Source: Nematopogon swammerdamellus
Taxonomy: Eukaryota > Arthropoda > Insecta > Lepidoptera > Adelidae
Direction: 5' to 3'
Assembly: GCA_946902875.1 (NCBI GenBank)
Contig: OX336340.1
Location: 2,091,501 to 2,155,500, forward strand
DNA length: 64,000 nucleotides
The notes under the pieces were generated by a model. The model was not told the origin of the DNA. It worked only from the letters and a program-made list of their open reading frames with translations, and did not search any database. Below are positions 9,215 through 18,083 of this stretch, one piece after another. Position 1 is the stretch's first letter; every line of letters begins with the position of its first letter. The translations under genes were made by a program, and so were the position numbers.

Positions 9215-12200
9215 ATGTTCGCCATTCGGTGTATTCTAAAACATAATAATACACTATCAATATGCAAGTTACAAAACAGGAGAAAGACTGCGTACCAGCG
9301 CGAACTAAATGCCCTCTTCAAAAAGCATCTCATCATAATAAACAGTGTGACGTCAGGTGTGTTTATGGGGCTCGGTGACATGATACAGCAAGAGATTGAG
9401 TTCCAGTATAAGCTTATAGCGAAAAGATATAACTGGGCTCGAATATGTGAGTGTTTTGGTTGTTCTCAAATACTTAGGTACCTAATATAATATAAAATAC
9501 TAAGGCAAATATTGTCAGCCTCGATAGCTCAGTGGTGCAGACAGTCAACTGTCGCTATTGAATGTTAAGCAACGCTGGGTGCGGTCAGTACTTGGATGGG
9601 TGACCGCTGACCGTTGGAGGCTGACCGAGGTTCGGATTCCTCGTAAAACTGTAGGCCCCTTCCCTCCTAATCTTACTTGGTGGTAGGGTTTAACCCGCCC
9701 GGGTTGGTACCACCGCACTGAATGAAACGTCGGTCAAAACGGCTATGTAAATAGTTTGTGTTTTCCGACCAGTTCAGTGTAGCCGGCACGATCAAAGGGG
9801 GAAGCACTGACATGGCACCTAGTTCACCCGGTGTTATGGGCTGACATCACGGACGTTGTAGGTGATGTAGCCAACCGTGTCAGTTTCCATAAAAAAAAAA
9901 AAAAAAAAAAAAATGTTGTAGGTGATGTAGCCAACAATGACAGTTTCCATAAAAAAAAAACTGTTGAGCAGTCGTAATCGAAAAACTTCCAAAATATATT
10001 ATGCAAAACGATGAGGGCGTCAACTCAACTTTTTAGTTGGCACCGACTCTCCACGACTCAACTAAAAAGTTGGTACAACTAAAAAAGTTGTACGACGCCT
10101 ACAGCGGCCAACTTTTTAGTCAGCCGCCGACTAAAAAGTTGGGCTCCAACCTGCGCTGCACTATGCAGCGCGGACGACTGAACTTTGACTTGCCAAGTTT
10201 GTTCATCAGTTCTTCTTCCCATCAAATTAATTTAAGCGGCGGGTGGCCGAGTGGTTTGGGCATCAGCTTCTCATGCGAGAGGTCCGAGGTTCGAATCCGG
10301 TAGGCGTGTGCCAATGAGTTTTTTTCTGACGAAAAAATTTACGTGCATACCTACACCTGCTGCTTCACCGTTCGGAACCGGTATAAAACTGTAGGTCCCT
10401 TCCCTTGTCCCTTACTAGGTGGTAGGCTCAAATTGTAGCCTACTGTGTTGTTACCACCGTACTGGATGTAAGATGGCCGCATAGCAGCCTTGGTTGTGTT
10501 CTCCTCTAGTCCAGTATAGCCAGCAATCCAGGGAAGTCTCCGGTATTGCACCTACCTTCTCGGAGGTGATATTGGCTGGTCGGAGCATGTGCTTTGGCTT
10601 CTCCGACTCATCACCTATACAGGATTACATAAAAGAAAAAGGTTACCTACCTATGGATGAAATTATACAATGAAAAAAAATACCACAAACTAATTTAAAA
10701 ACAGGCTAGATACACGTACAAAGATTATGAACACGTGACGTGTTCATAATCTTTGGCTGCTCGTTAAAAAAAACAAAACAAAAATATTACCAACATGTGT
10801 ACAGTACCCGTTAGTATAATGTACTTACATCTAGCTTTAGAAAGAGACAATCCAGTTGTAGAGCGTCATCTCTGTCGCACGAACTCGCACGTCGTCTCTG
10901 TGCGACAGAGATGACGCTCTACAAACGGATTTCTCGCACCTGTGGGAATGGCTCTGCCAAATACCAGCTTGCGCCTCGGGAGTCGATCCAGCGTCGAGCC
11001 GTGCGACTAGTGGGTGACCCCGAAGTGTTCCGCGATCTAGAACCACTGCATCACCGTAGGGATGTCGGCTCCCTAAGTGTGTTGTATCGCTTATTCCATG
11101 GGGAGTGCTCGGAGGAGCTGTTTAACGCGATCCCGCCGTCCCCTTTCCACCTCCGCACCACGGGCACTGGGCAGGGATTGCATCTCTACACGCTGGACTT
11201 ACCGCGTACCAATCGATTCTGCAGATCTTTCCTCTTCAGAACCGGTAAACTCTGGAAAGCTCTCCCTGCTCATATATTTCCCCCCAAGTACAGTCTCGGG
11301 TCCTTTAAGAGGGTCGTGAATGGGCACCTGTTAGGTCGGCATGGCATTCGCAACTCCCGCATACGACCGAATGTCCATGGGCGCCGTTAGGCACCTCATG
11401 GGTGCCTCGGCGCCTTATGTCGATCTTACAATAAAAAAAAATAAAATTCTCTTTCTAACGGTACAGTAAAACCCCTTTTAATACGATTCTCAAGAGGATG
11501 GGCGCAAAAATCGTCTTAAGCGGGAAATCGTCTTAAGCGGGAAGAGTTAAAATCATGCAAAGTACACACTTTAAAATCTGTTTATTGTATTTCTGACATA
11601 AATCAATCTTCGCAATCGCTTAAATCGTGCTTAAATCGCTAAATTTTGATTTTATCACTAAGTGAGAGTGCTTGTCATTTAATATTGGCCGTATATCATG
11701 GCACGAAGAAGGATACACACACGTGTTAATTTCGATACAGTTCGACAGTTCGCGGCGGGTGACGATGTGCTACACAGACAGAACATGCGCAGGCGGCACC
11801 GGAATGCGTACTAGCTCCGAGCTCGCTCGGCGCGCGGCGCTAGGAGCGAGCGCGGGGAGTGGGCGGCGCGCCCGACGCGGAAGCGAGCGTTCCCGAGCCC
11901 GGAGCTCGCTTCGGGCAGTCGCGCCGCGCGGCGACCTTCGTCACCAAAAGATCGTTTTAAGCGGGTTGGGGTCGTATTAAGCGGAAAAAATTTGTTCATA
12001 AAATGAAGGGACCAGCACAAAAGATCGTATTATGCGGGAAATCGTATTAACCGGCATCGTATTAAGCGGGTTTGACTGTATATTATTTACTGCATCGTGC
12101 TGTACGTATTGCATTATTTTATTTCAGTACGAATGTCCATCGTGGGTTGTTTTCTCGGCCCACTCCATCATTTCTACTACAAGCATCTGGACAAATACCT

Positions 12201-13862
12201 GCCGGGAGCTTCCATGCGTACTGTCACACAGAAGATCATAGCCGACCAATTCTTTGCTTCGCCCGCGACTATCATCTGCTTCTTCTATGGCATGGCATAT
12301 TTGGAAGGCAAAACGTTGGAAGAGAGCAATAAGGAGATTTTCACAAAGTTCAAATATGTTTACTTGGTAAGAAAGTGGAGGAGCTGTTTAATGCGATCCC
12401 GCCGTCCCCTTTCTACCTCCATACAACGCGCACTGGGCAGGGATTGTATTCCTATACGCTGGATTTACTGCAGATACGTACCAATAGGTTCTGCAGATTT
12501 TTTCTCCACAGAACCGGTAAACTCTGGAATGCTCTGCCTACATTAAATTCGGCCCACGACTATCTTGAGCGAGAGCGAGAGCATTAAATCCGGCCCGCGA
12601 CTAACTTGAGCGAGAGCATTAAATCCGGCCCGCGACTAACTTGAGCGAGAGCATTAAATCCGGCCCGCGACTAACTTGAGCGAGAGCATTAAATCCGGCC
12701 CGCGACTAACTTGAGCGAGAGCATTAAATCCGGCCCGCGACTAACTTGAGCGAGAGCATTAAATCCGGCCCGCGACTAACTTGAGCAAGAGCATTAAATC
12801 CGGCTCACGACTAACTTGAGCGAGAGCATTAAATCCGGCTCACGACTAACTTGAGCGAGAGCATTAAATCCGGCTCACGACTAACTTGAACGAGAGCATT
12901 AAATCCGGCCCGCGACTATCTTGGGCGAGACCATTAAATCCGGCCCGCGACTATCTTGGGCGAGACCATTAAATCCGGCTCACGACTAACTTGAGCGAGA
13001 GCATTAAATCCGGCTCACGACTAACTTGAGTGAGAGCATTAAATCCGGCTCACGACTAACTTGAGTGAGAGCATTAAATCCGGCCCGCGACTATCTTGGG
13101 CGAGACCATTAAATCCAGCCCGCGACTAACTTGAGCAAGAGCATTAAATCCGGCTCACGACTAACTTGAGCGAGAGCATTAAATTCGACCCACTTTATTT
13201 GAGCAAAAAGGAATTACCTTGTCTAAGGCATTAACAAATTTTTTTCACAGATGTCTAATTACAGTCTAATACAGTTTTTTTTTGGCTCGCCAACATTTTT
13301 CCTCTTTTATTTGAATTTATTTACCCATCCCTGCTCTACAGTCTCTCAAATATAAAGAAGCCATGAAGATTCTTGTGATACCTACCAGTCAACCTCGGTA
13401 GCTCAGTGGTGTGGTCGGTCGACTGTCGGTCAGTGGATGGATGGGTGACCGCTCGACCGAAGACTGACCGTGCTTCGGATTCTACGTAAACCTGTAGCTC
13501 CCTACCCTTCTTACCTTACTAGGTGGTAGGATTTATTCAACCCGCCCGGGTTGATACCACCGCACTGAATGAAAGGTCGGTTGAAACTGCTATGTAAATA
13601 GTTCGTATTTTCCGCCAAGTTCATTGTAGCCGGGGCTCTACCGAAGGGAAGCACTGACAAGGCACGTGAGAGCTATGCTGTACGTTTGTATAAAAGTGTT
13701 CAGTGTTCATTTATTTTACAGGGTGACTGGTGCTTCTGGCCTCCGCTTCAGTTCATTAACTTCTATTACTTACCGACCCAGTATAGAGTGGTGTATATCA
13801 ACTTTGTCACTATGATCTTCAACATATTCTTGTCATACGTCAAACATTACGACCAGCATTAA
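9215..13862 (+). CDS. MPV17L2: MPV17L2-like mitochondrial inner-membrane protein
   Basis: Three coding exons, 9215-9446, 12128-12366 and 13722-13862, with GT-AG introns and consistent phases, give 203 residues. The MPV17/PMP22 family are small four-helix membrane proteins. MPV17L2 sits in the mitochondrial inner membrane and helps assemble the mitochondrial ribosome. Exon 1 has a basic N-terminus and NSVTSGVFMGLGDMIQQ (the family G-D..Q). Exon 2 has GCFLGPLHHFYY, LDKYLP and IADQFFASP. Exon 3 has GDWCFWPPLQFINFYYLP and ends LSYVKHYDQH. I start at 9215 because the upstream in-frame ATG (9185) overlaps what looks like a splice acceptor. AATAAA at about 14050 is a candidate poly(A) signal. Introns hold SINEs, a LINE fragment beginning about 8 bp after the exon-2 donor, and a minisatellite. 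Confidence 0.92.
9514..9960 (+). mobile_element. SINE family A, full length, with duplicated 3' end
   Basis: The head runs from GTCAGCCTCGATAGCTCAG, with the 5S-like block around 9564-9608 and the B-box GGTTCGGATTCC at 9640. The body ends in a 23-base A-run at 9913. The last ~45 bp of the SINE are then repeated (9914-9960) with their own A-run. Confidence 0.9.
10018..10155. repeat. Cluster of alternating inverted 14-15 bp motifs
   Basis: At least five copies of CAACTTTTTAGT or its complement ACTAAAAAGTTG occur within about 130 bp in alternating orientation. This resembles the subterminal repeats of a DNA transposon, but no flanking duplication is visible. Confidence 0.6.
10236..10640 (+). 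mobile_element. SINE family B, full length, in MPV17L2 intron 1
   Basis: The head GGCGGGTGGCCGAGTGGTTT, with CTTCTCATGCGAGAGG and B-box GGTTCGAATCC, is a type-II (long variable arm) tRNA-like sequence. The complete body and the tail to 'ggattacataaaa' follow. Confidence 0.9.
10719..10755. repeat. Perfect 17-bp palindrome with 3-base loop
   Basis: CAAAGATTATGAACACG, a TGA spacer, then its exact complement. No flanking duplication is evident. Confidence 0.7.
10845..10923. mobile_element. Short MITE truncated by a LINE; sister copy at 28770-28888
   Basis: The end CTTTAGAAAGAGACAATCC and the following 'ttgtagagcgtc' match the copy at 28770, where both inverted ends are present. Here the right end stops where LINE family G begins (10924). 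Confidence 0.7.
10924..11438 (+). mobile_element. LINE family G, 5'-truncated 3' end
   Basis: The frame reads PRESIQRRAVRLVGDPEVF, HHRRDVGSLSVLYRLFHGE, then GKLWKALPAHIFPPKYSLG and ends VHGRR-stop. This is the C-terminus of a Jockey/CR1-group polymerase. A ~50-bp 3'UTR and 'caataaaaaaaa' follow. Related pieces are at 12375, 26749, 43085 and 60411. Confidence 0.85.
11462..12080. mobile_element. Pogo/mariner-type MITE with CpG-rich core
   Basis: Element 11464-12078 is flanked by TA on both sides. The ends are CAGTAAAACCCCTTTTAATA and the complement of CAGTCAAACCCGCTTAATAC. Subterminal copies of ATCGTATTAAGCGGG or close variants lie on both sides. The central ~170 bp (11775-11945) are strongly GC-rich. 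There is no transposase. It lies in MPV17L2 intron 1, about 50 bp before exon 2. Confidence 0.82.
12375..12545 (+). mobile_element. LINE family G fragment abutting the MPV17L2 exon-2 donor
   Basis: The frame EELFNAIPPSPFYLHTTRTG to GKLWNALP matches the G copy at 10924. It begins about 8 bp after the GTAAGA donor (12367) and runs into the minisatellite. Confidence 0.8.
12543..13193 (+). repeat. 35-bp minisatellite, about 18 copies
   Basis: The unit is GCATTAAATCCGGCCCGCGA followed by CTAACTTGAGCGAGA. At least three unit types alternate: CGGCCCGCGACTAAC, CGGCTCACGACTAAC and CGCGACTATCTTGGGCGAGAC. It lies in MPV17L2 intron 2. Confidence 0.95.
13387..13672 (+). mobile_element. SINE family A, diverged copy with shortened 5S block
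   Basis: The head starts CCTCGGTAGCTCAGTGGTG. The 5S-like block is reduced to 'tggatgggtgaccgc'. The body is recognisable to 'gaagggaagcactgacaagg'. It lies about 50 bp upstream of the MPV17L2 exon-3 acceptor. Confidence 0.8.
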
Positions 13863-14776
13863 TGTGATGTGATAATTTATATTATAGCCTAATTTGCAAC
13901 TGTGATTTTACCACATATATGTTGTATATAGTATTGTGTACATCGGCTCACGCGTCGCCGTTCCAAAATTGGAACGGCGGAGGGGCTGAATTTCAACATT
14001 GAAATACACACTATTTTTTTAATAGTGAGATCAGGCTCATTATACTTCTAAATAAAGCTGAAGATATGCCCTACTTGATCTGATTAACTTTGGTGCCAGC
14101 CTAGAGCAAAAAATTAACAGTTTCTCAGTTGATTTCTAGACTTGGTGACATTGCCATGTACACGCGAGAATTTGTCGCGCCGTCGCCATAAATTAAAATT
14201 ATTTTTGGTGATTTAAGTCAGTAATTTGTTGTGTTTGTGTATACATTCGAAAGAATACAATCTTTCTGAAAAGAATGTGTTACTATTGGTGGTATTTATC
14301 CATTCACGTGTGTGAAATCAAATATAAACTTAACCTCACTATATTTCTGAAGTGAAATGTTTGTGCAATGTTCAACTCACAATTTGGAATCAAAACAAAC
14401 GTAATTGAACTGTAAGGTATAGTTACCTTTGTAGGAAATTTGATAATGATTTATAACCATGCCAAATTTGCTATAGGTGTTTATAAATAAATTTTTCTCT
14501 CTTTGCGTAACAAATTTCCGCAGCAAATATCTCCGACACGCGCGGAGTCGGAATTCGCACGGTGTCCGATGTGCGGAGGGGTTTAATTACTCTAACTAGG
14601 CGTTTACAACCATAATACGTTTGGGATATGATAACTGCTAGGTGAGTGACGGAAAGAAATGTAGATACATATTATGACATGGTTAAAGTAATACAAAACA
14701 ATGCATAATACAATATGATAGATGAACTGAAATATTAATATTACGTTTGATGTAAATATTATACCTACATATTATT
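13863..14776. other. 3' flank of the MPV17L2-like gene
   Basis: AATAAA at about 14050 could end the transcript. About 14035-14100 ('agatatgccctacttgatctgatt') recurs inverted at about 47625-47690, so it is an interspersed repeat. A 10-bp hairpin lies at about 13967. Nothing else is recognised. Confidence 0.5.
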
Positions 14777-14925
14777 TTTTTTTATGTAATCCGCTATGAG
14801 TGGCTGAGTCGGAGGGGCCAAGGCACATGCCTCCGACTAGCCAATATCACCTCCGAGAAGGTATGTGCCATACCGGAGACTTCCCTGGATTGCTGGCTAT
14901 ACTGGACTAGAGGAGAACACTATGT
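14777..14925 (-). mobile_element. SINE family B, 3' part only
   Basis: The T-run and 'atgtaatccgctatgagtgg' mark the 3' end. The body stops at 'ctggactagaggagaacac'. Confidence 0.8.
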
Positions 14926-15610
14926 AAAGATGAGATATATACCTACTATTGACATAAATATTTACTAATTCCGAACATAGGAGACACCATTTTGGATCAC
15001 AAAAGTTTCAAAGACAGAAAGAGTTTTTTAAAATAATTTTGAATGTGTGAATGGGAGAAGAGATGCGGAGATTGACTGGTTTCGCAGACGAGCTGCATGT
15101 ACAGTCAGTCGGAATATGATGTAGTGGTATTTTGATTGTATCAGTTAATTTATTAAAATCATGTTTATATTTTAAGAAAATATATGTATGTTGTATAAAT
15201 AAAACGAATTTATGATGGTTTTACACGTTAGTTTAATTTTAATTGATTTATTTATTTGATCATTATTGAAAAACCATTTATATTTTTTCATAAAGTTTTA
15301 GTGTAAATAATAATTTCGCCATTTCATGATAACATGGATAACATTTCACATATAAGAAATATGTAAGTAAGTACACTGACATTTTGTGAATACTTACTAT
15401 GGTTTACTGCCAATCATACTAAATATTCCAATGTTATCCTGAAAGAACTGATCTATATAATAGTACCTAGAGGAGCCTTTCTCATACATCACTCCCGAAA
15501 AAACATGTGATCGACCAAGTCAGCTTATAAGCATAGTTCACAATACCTTGATTGATGCTTATGTTCACCTTATCGTCTTATGTCTATAAATATGTGAGCG
15601 AGGAGCTGTT
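14926..15610. other. Intergenic, nothing recognised
   Basis: A+T-rich sequence without coding potential, splice-supported exon or repeat that I can match within the window. Confidence 0.4.
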
Positions 15611-15854
15611 ATTGTTGTTGTTGTTGTTTTGGTTTGGGGTTGGCTCTAGGCCTGCAAACTAATCCCACTTGGTTGGGGACCTTCGTGCAAAACCCCGCAG
15701 TCTCCAGCTACCCCAGCCAGCCTATGTCTTCCATGGAAGCCACAAGTCGACAGGGGTGTCTGCAGGCCGCTTATCCCTTAGTCGCCTTTTACGACATGCA
15801 CGGGGAGAGATGCAGTGGGACTATTCTTATTAAGTACCGACCCCACACAGTACG
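15611..15854 (+). repeat. Repeat family D
   Basis: The (TTG)n start is followed by 'ttttggtttggggttggctc' and 'cctgcaaactaatcccac'. It ends in the same 'cccttagtcgccttttacga ... gtaccgaccccacacagtac' segment that ends family C. An inverted copy lies at 19036-19279. Confidence 0.75.
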
Positions 15855-16489
15855 TGAGCGAGGAGCGTTAGCACATTAATAGCATGAGATAGTTTTTAAT
15901 GTGATAATTTGATTGTATAGTGATGAAAATTTGCATGTGAAGACACGCATACTAATTGTTTACCGACAGGTAACACGTTTCAACGCATCTTTGCCTCTTC
16001 TAGATTATTTAGGACGGTGGCCGAATGGCCAAAGTTACATTCTGACAACAAAGTATTTCATTTCGTATTTCACGGATGACAACTGAACTGAGTCCAACCT
16101 GGCAACACTAAACTCAGCTGTCATTCTTTAACTGTGACATATATGTTTGCTGTTATTAGTTTTTGTGCTAAGAGCTATCCTTATTGACATAATTACTTCC
16201 ATTGTGAATGAGTTAACTCCCGGCCAAGAAATAATCACTGAGCGATTTTCGCTCGCCCTTTAGACCGACTTAATGCAAGAAATGCAGTCTTAAATTAAAC
16301 AGTAATAATACAAATTTGAATTATAAATTACACCATTCATAATCCCAACAAAAAAGCTTCACTAGATTTTTTTTAACACCTAACCTATAATTTTTGCCGC
16401 ACTAATTATTGTGTAAACCCACAGATAAGAGAAATAGTAGCCCGGCGGTTGAAGTTTGAAAAAGGAATCAAGCTTGCATTAATTCGTAA
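15855..16489. other. Intergenic, nothing recognised
   Basis: A+T-rich sequence; no gene, hairpin or repeat copy identified. Confidence 0.4.
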
Positions 16490-16965
16490 TAAAGTTTTTA
16501 TTTTCTCGTTCGGTAGTGTATCCTTATATTAATTAGATTTTCAGAGATCTTACAGAAATTTTCAGTGCATTTTTTAAGTACCTACTCCTCAACGGAAGAA
16601 TATTAGAGGAAGATTTTTGTTTCAAAATGATGGTGATATTTGTATCTAGGCTGTAAAAAAGGAATTAAGTATTTCCAATAGAAACAAAATTACTTTTTAC
16701 AATACAATGCATGGTGCGTTACTGATTATTGACTTAAGTCTAAAAGTCATGTTTTTCTTATCAGATTTTTCTTTTTTTTACAACATCGATACAAATATTA
16801 GCAATATTTTGAAACAACATTTTTTCTTTAATATTCTTCCGTTGAGAAGGAGAAAGTACTTAAAAAACTGATTTAAAAAAAATGCACTTTAAATTTCTGT
16901 AAGTAACCTCTGAAAATGTAATTCATACACTAGCGAACGAGAAAAAGAAAATATTATGAATTTAT
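16490..16965. mobile_element. Diverged foldback element, arms ~170 bp
   Basis: The left arm (about 16490-16655) and right arm (about 16785-16965) are imperfect inverted copies. They share 'tctcgttcg.tagtgtat', 'tacagaaattt', 'gtgcattttttaa' and 'caacggaagaatatta'. Many mismatches suggest an old insertion. Confidence 0.65.
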
Positions 16966-17157
16966 GAAAGCTCAAAGCTCAAATCCACTGGGCTAAAGAG
17001 CCTATATGGGCAATCAAGATTGCTATTTATGCAAACACGGAGTCACCAACATTTCTATCAAACAACTTACAGCAAGCAACAGAGCGCTTCTCGGCCATTC
17101 AGAGATCGTACGCCGACATCTACGGCCAATGAGAGCGCATTGATGATATCCTCTGCC

Positions 17158-17763
17158 TTAAGCTAAGCGCAAATTGGCGCGATCAGGGCGATCACGGCGG
17201 TGGCGGTGGCGGTGGCGATCAGATAGGTTATATGCAATTGTGTGTGCAAGTGCACACTGGTGCGGCTGATCGCTGCACGCGTGCGGTCAGTGCGCGGTCC
17301 GATCGCGGCGGTGGCGATCAGATCGCGCCTGCAGCATCTGATCGCGTGATAACCATAGGAACTGACGAAAGAATGGAGGAAATAATTATAAACGAGGTCT
17401 ACAATGACTCAATTCTATACAATACTCACGCGGAATTCGAAAACATACGAAAGAAGAACAAAATATAACAGAAATATAAATATAACATATTATATAACAG
17501 AATATATAGAATAACAATAACAATATTAGAAGAAATAATATACCTATATAGAATAACATAAATATAACAGAGCGGCCAAAATTAAAATTTCTTTCATTTT
17601 GTAGTTAAAAGTACAAAAATTACGAAATTACGCAACCACCGCGGCACCACCGCCATCGAATCTGAACGCTCTGATCTGCGCGACTTTTGAACGCCACCGC
17701 CACCGCTGCATTGGCCGCCACCGCTATGACCGCCACCACCGCGCCAGTTTGCGCTTAGCTTTA
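17158..17763. mobile_element. PIF/Harbinger-like 600-bp element with TTA target duplication
   Basis: Element 17161-17760 is flanked by TTA on both sides. The ends are AGCTAAGCGCAAATTGGCGC and the complement of AGCTAAGCGCAAACTGGCGC. GCGGTGGCGG repeats lie inside each end. An internal plus frame reads EEIIINEVYNDSILYNTHAEFENIRKKN, resembling the start of a MADF DNA-binding domain. MADF proteins accompany PIF/Harbinger transposases. No DDE domain is present. Confidence 0.8.
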
Positions 17764-17829
17764 TGAACAATTCTCTGCATATTGCAGTGACATATATTAT
17801 TATTTGATCGCCATAACTTCTCTTATCTG

Positions 17830-18035
17830 CGGCTACAGATGTTTCATCTCACGAGCGCGGGTGAGCCATACTTGTGGTTTGTAATGCGTATAGACACGCG
17901 CTCCTGTGTGCGTAAGTACAGGTAGCATTAGCAAACTCACACACACACAGGAGCGCGTGTCTATACGCATTACAACTACAAGTATGGCTCACCCGCGCTC
18001 GTGAGATAAAACATCTGTAAACCCGCGTGTGAATC
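17830..18035. repeat. Long near-perfect hairpin just 3' of the chromatin-reader gene
   Basis: The arms are about 17836-17913 and 17944-18025. They share 'acagatgttt.atctcacga', 'gcgcgggtgagccatacttg' and 'aatgcgtatagacacgcgct'. The loop is about 30 bp. It begins about 50 bp beyond the stop codon at 18084 and so probably lies in the 3'UTR. Confidence 0.85.
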
Positions 18036-18083
18036 AATTTTTGTGAGTTCTTAAACATTTTCACTTTAGGGCCTTTTGAGGCG

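Noticed and set aside
9560..9610. 5S rRNA gene
   Set aside because: Only about 45 bp resemble 5S, and they are embedded in a SINE head present in several copies.
11672..11980. Coding frame in the GC-rich block
   Set aside because: Lies wholly inside a pogo-like MITE; open frames arise from the CpG-rich composition on both strands.
12543..13193. CRISPR array
   Set aside because: The units are head-to-tail with no unique spacers, inside an intron of a eukaryotic gene; it is a minisatellite.
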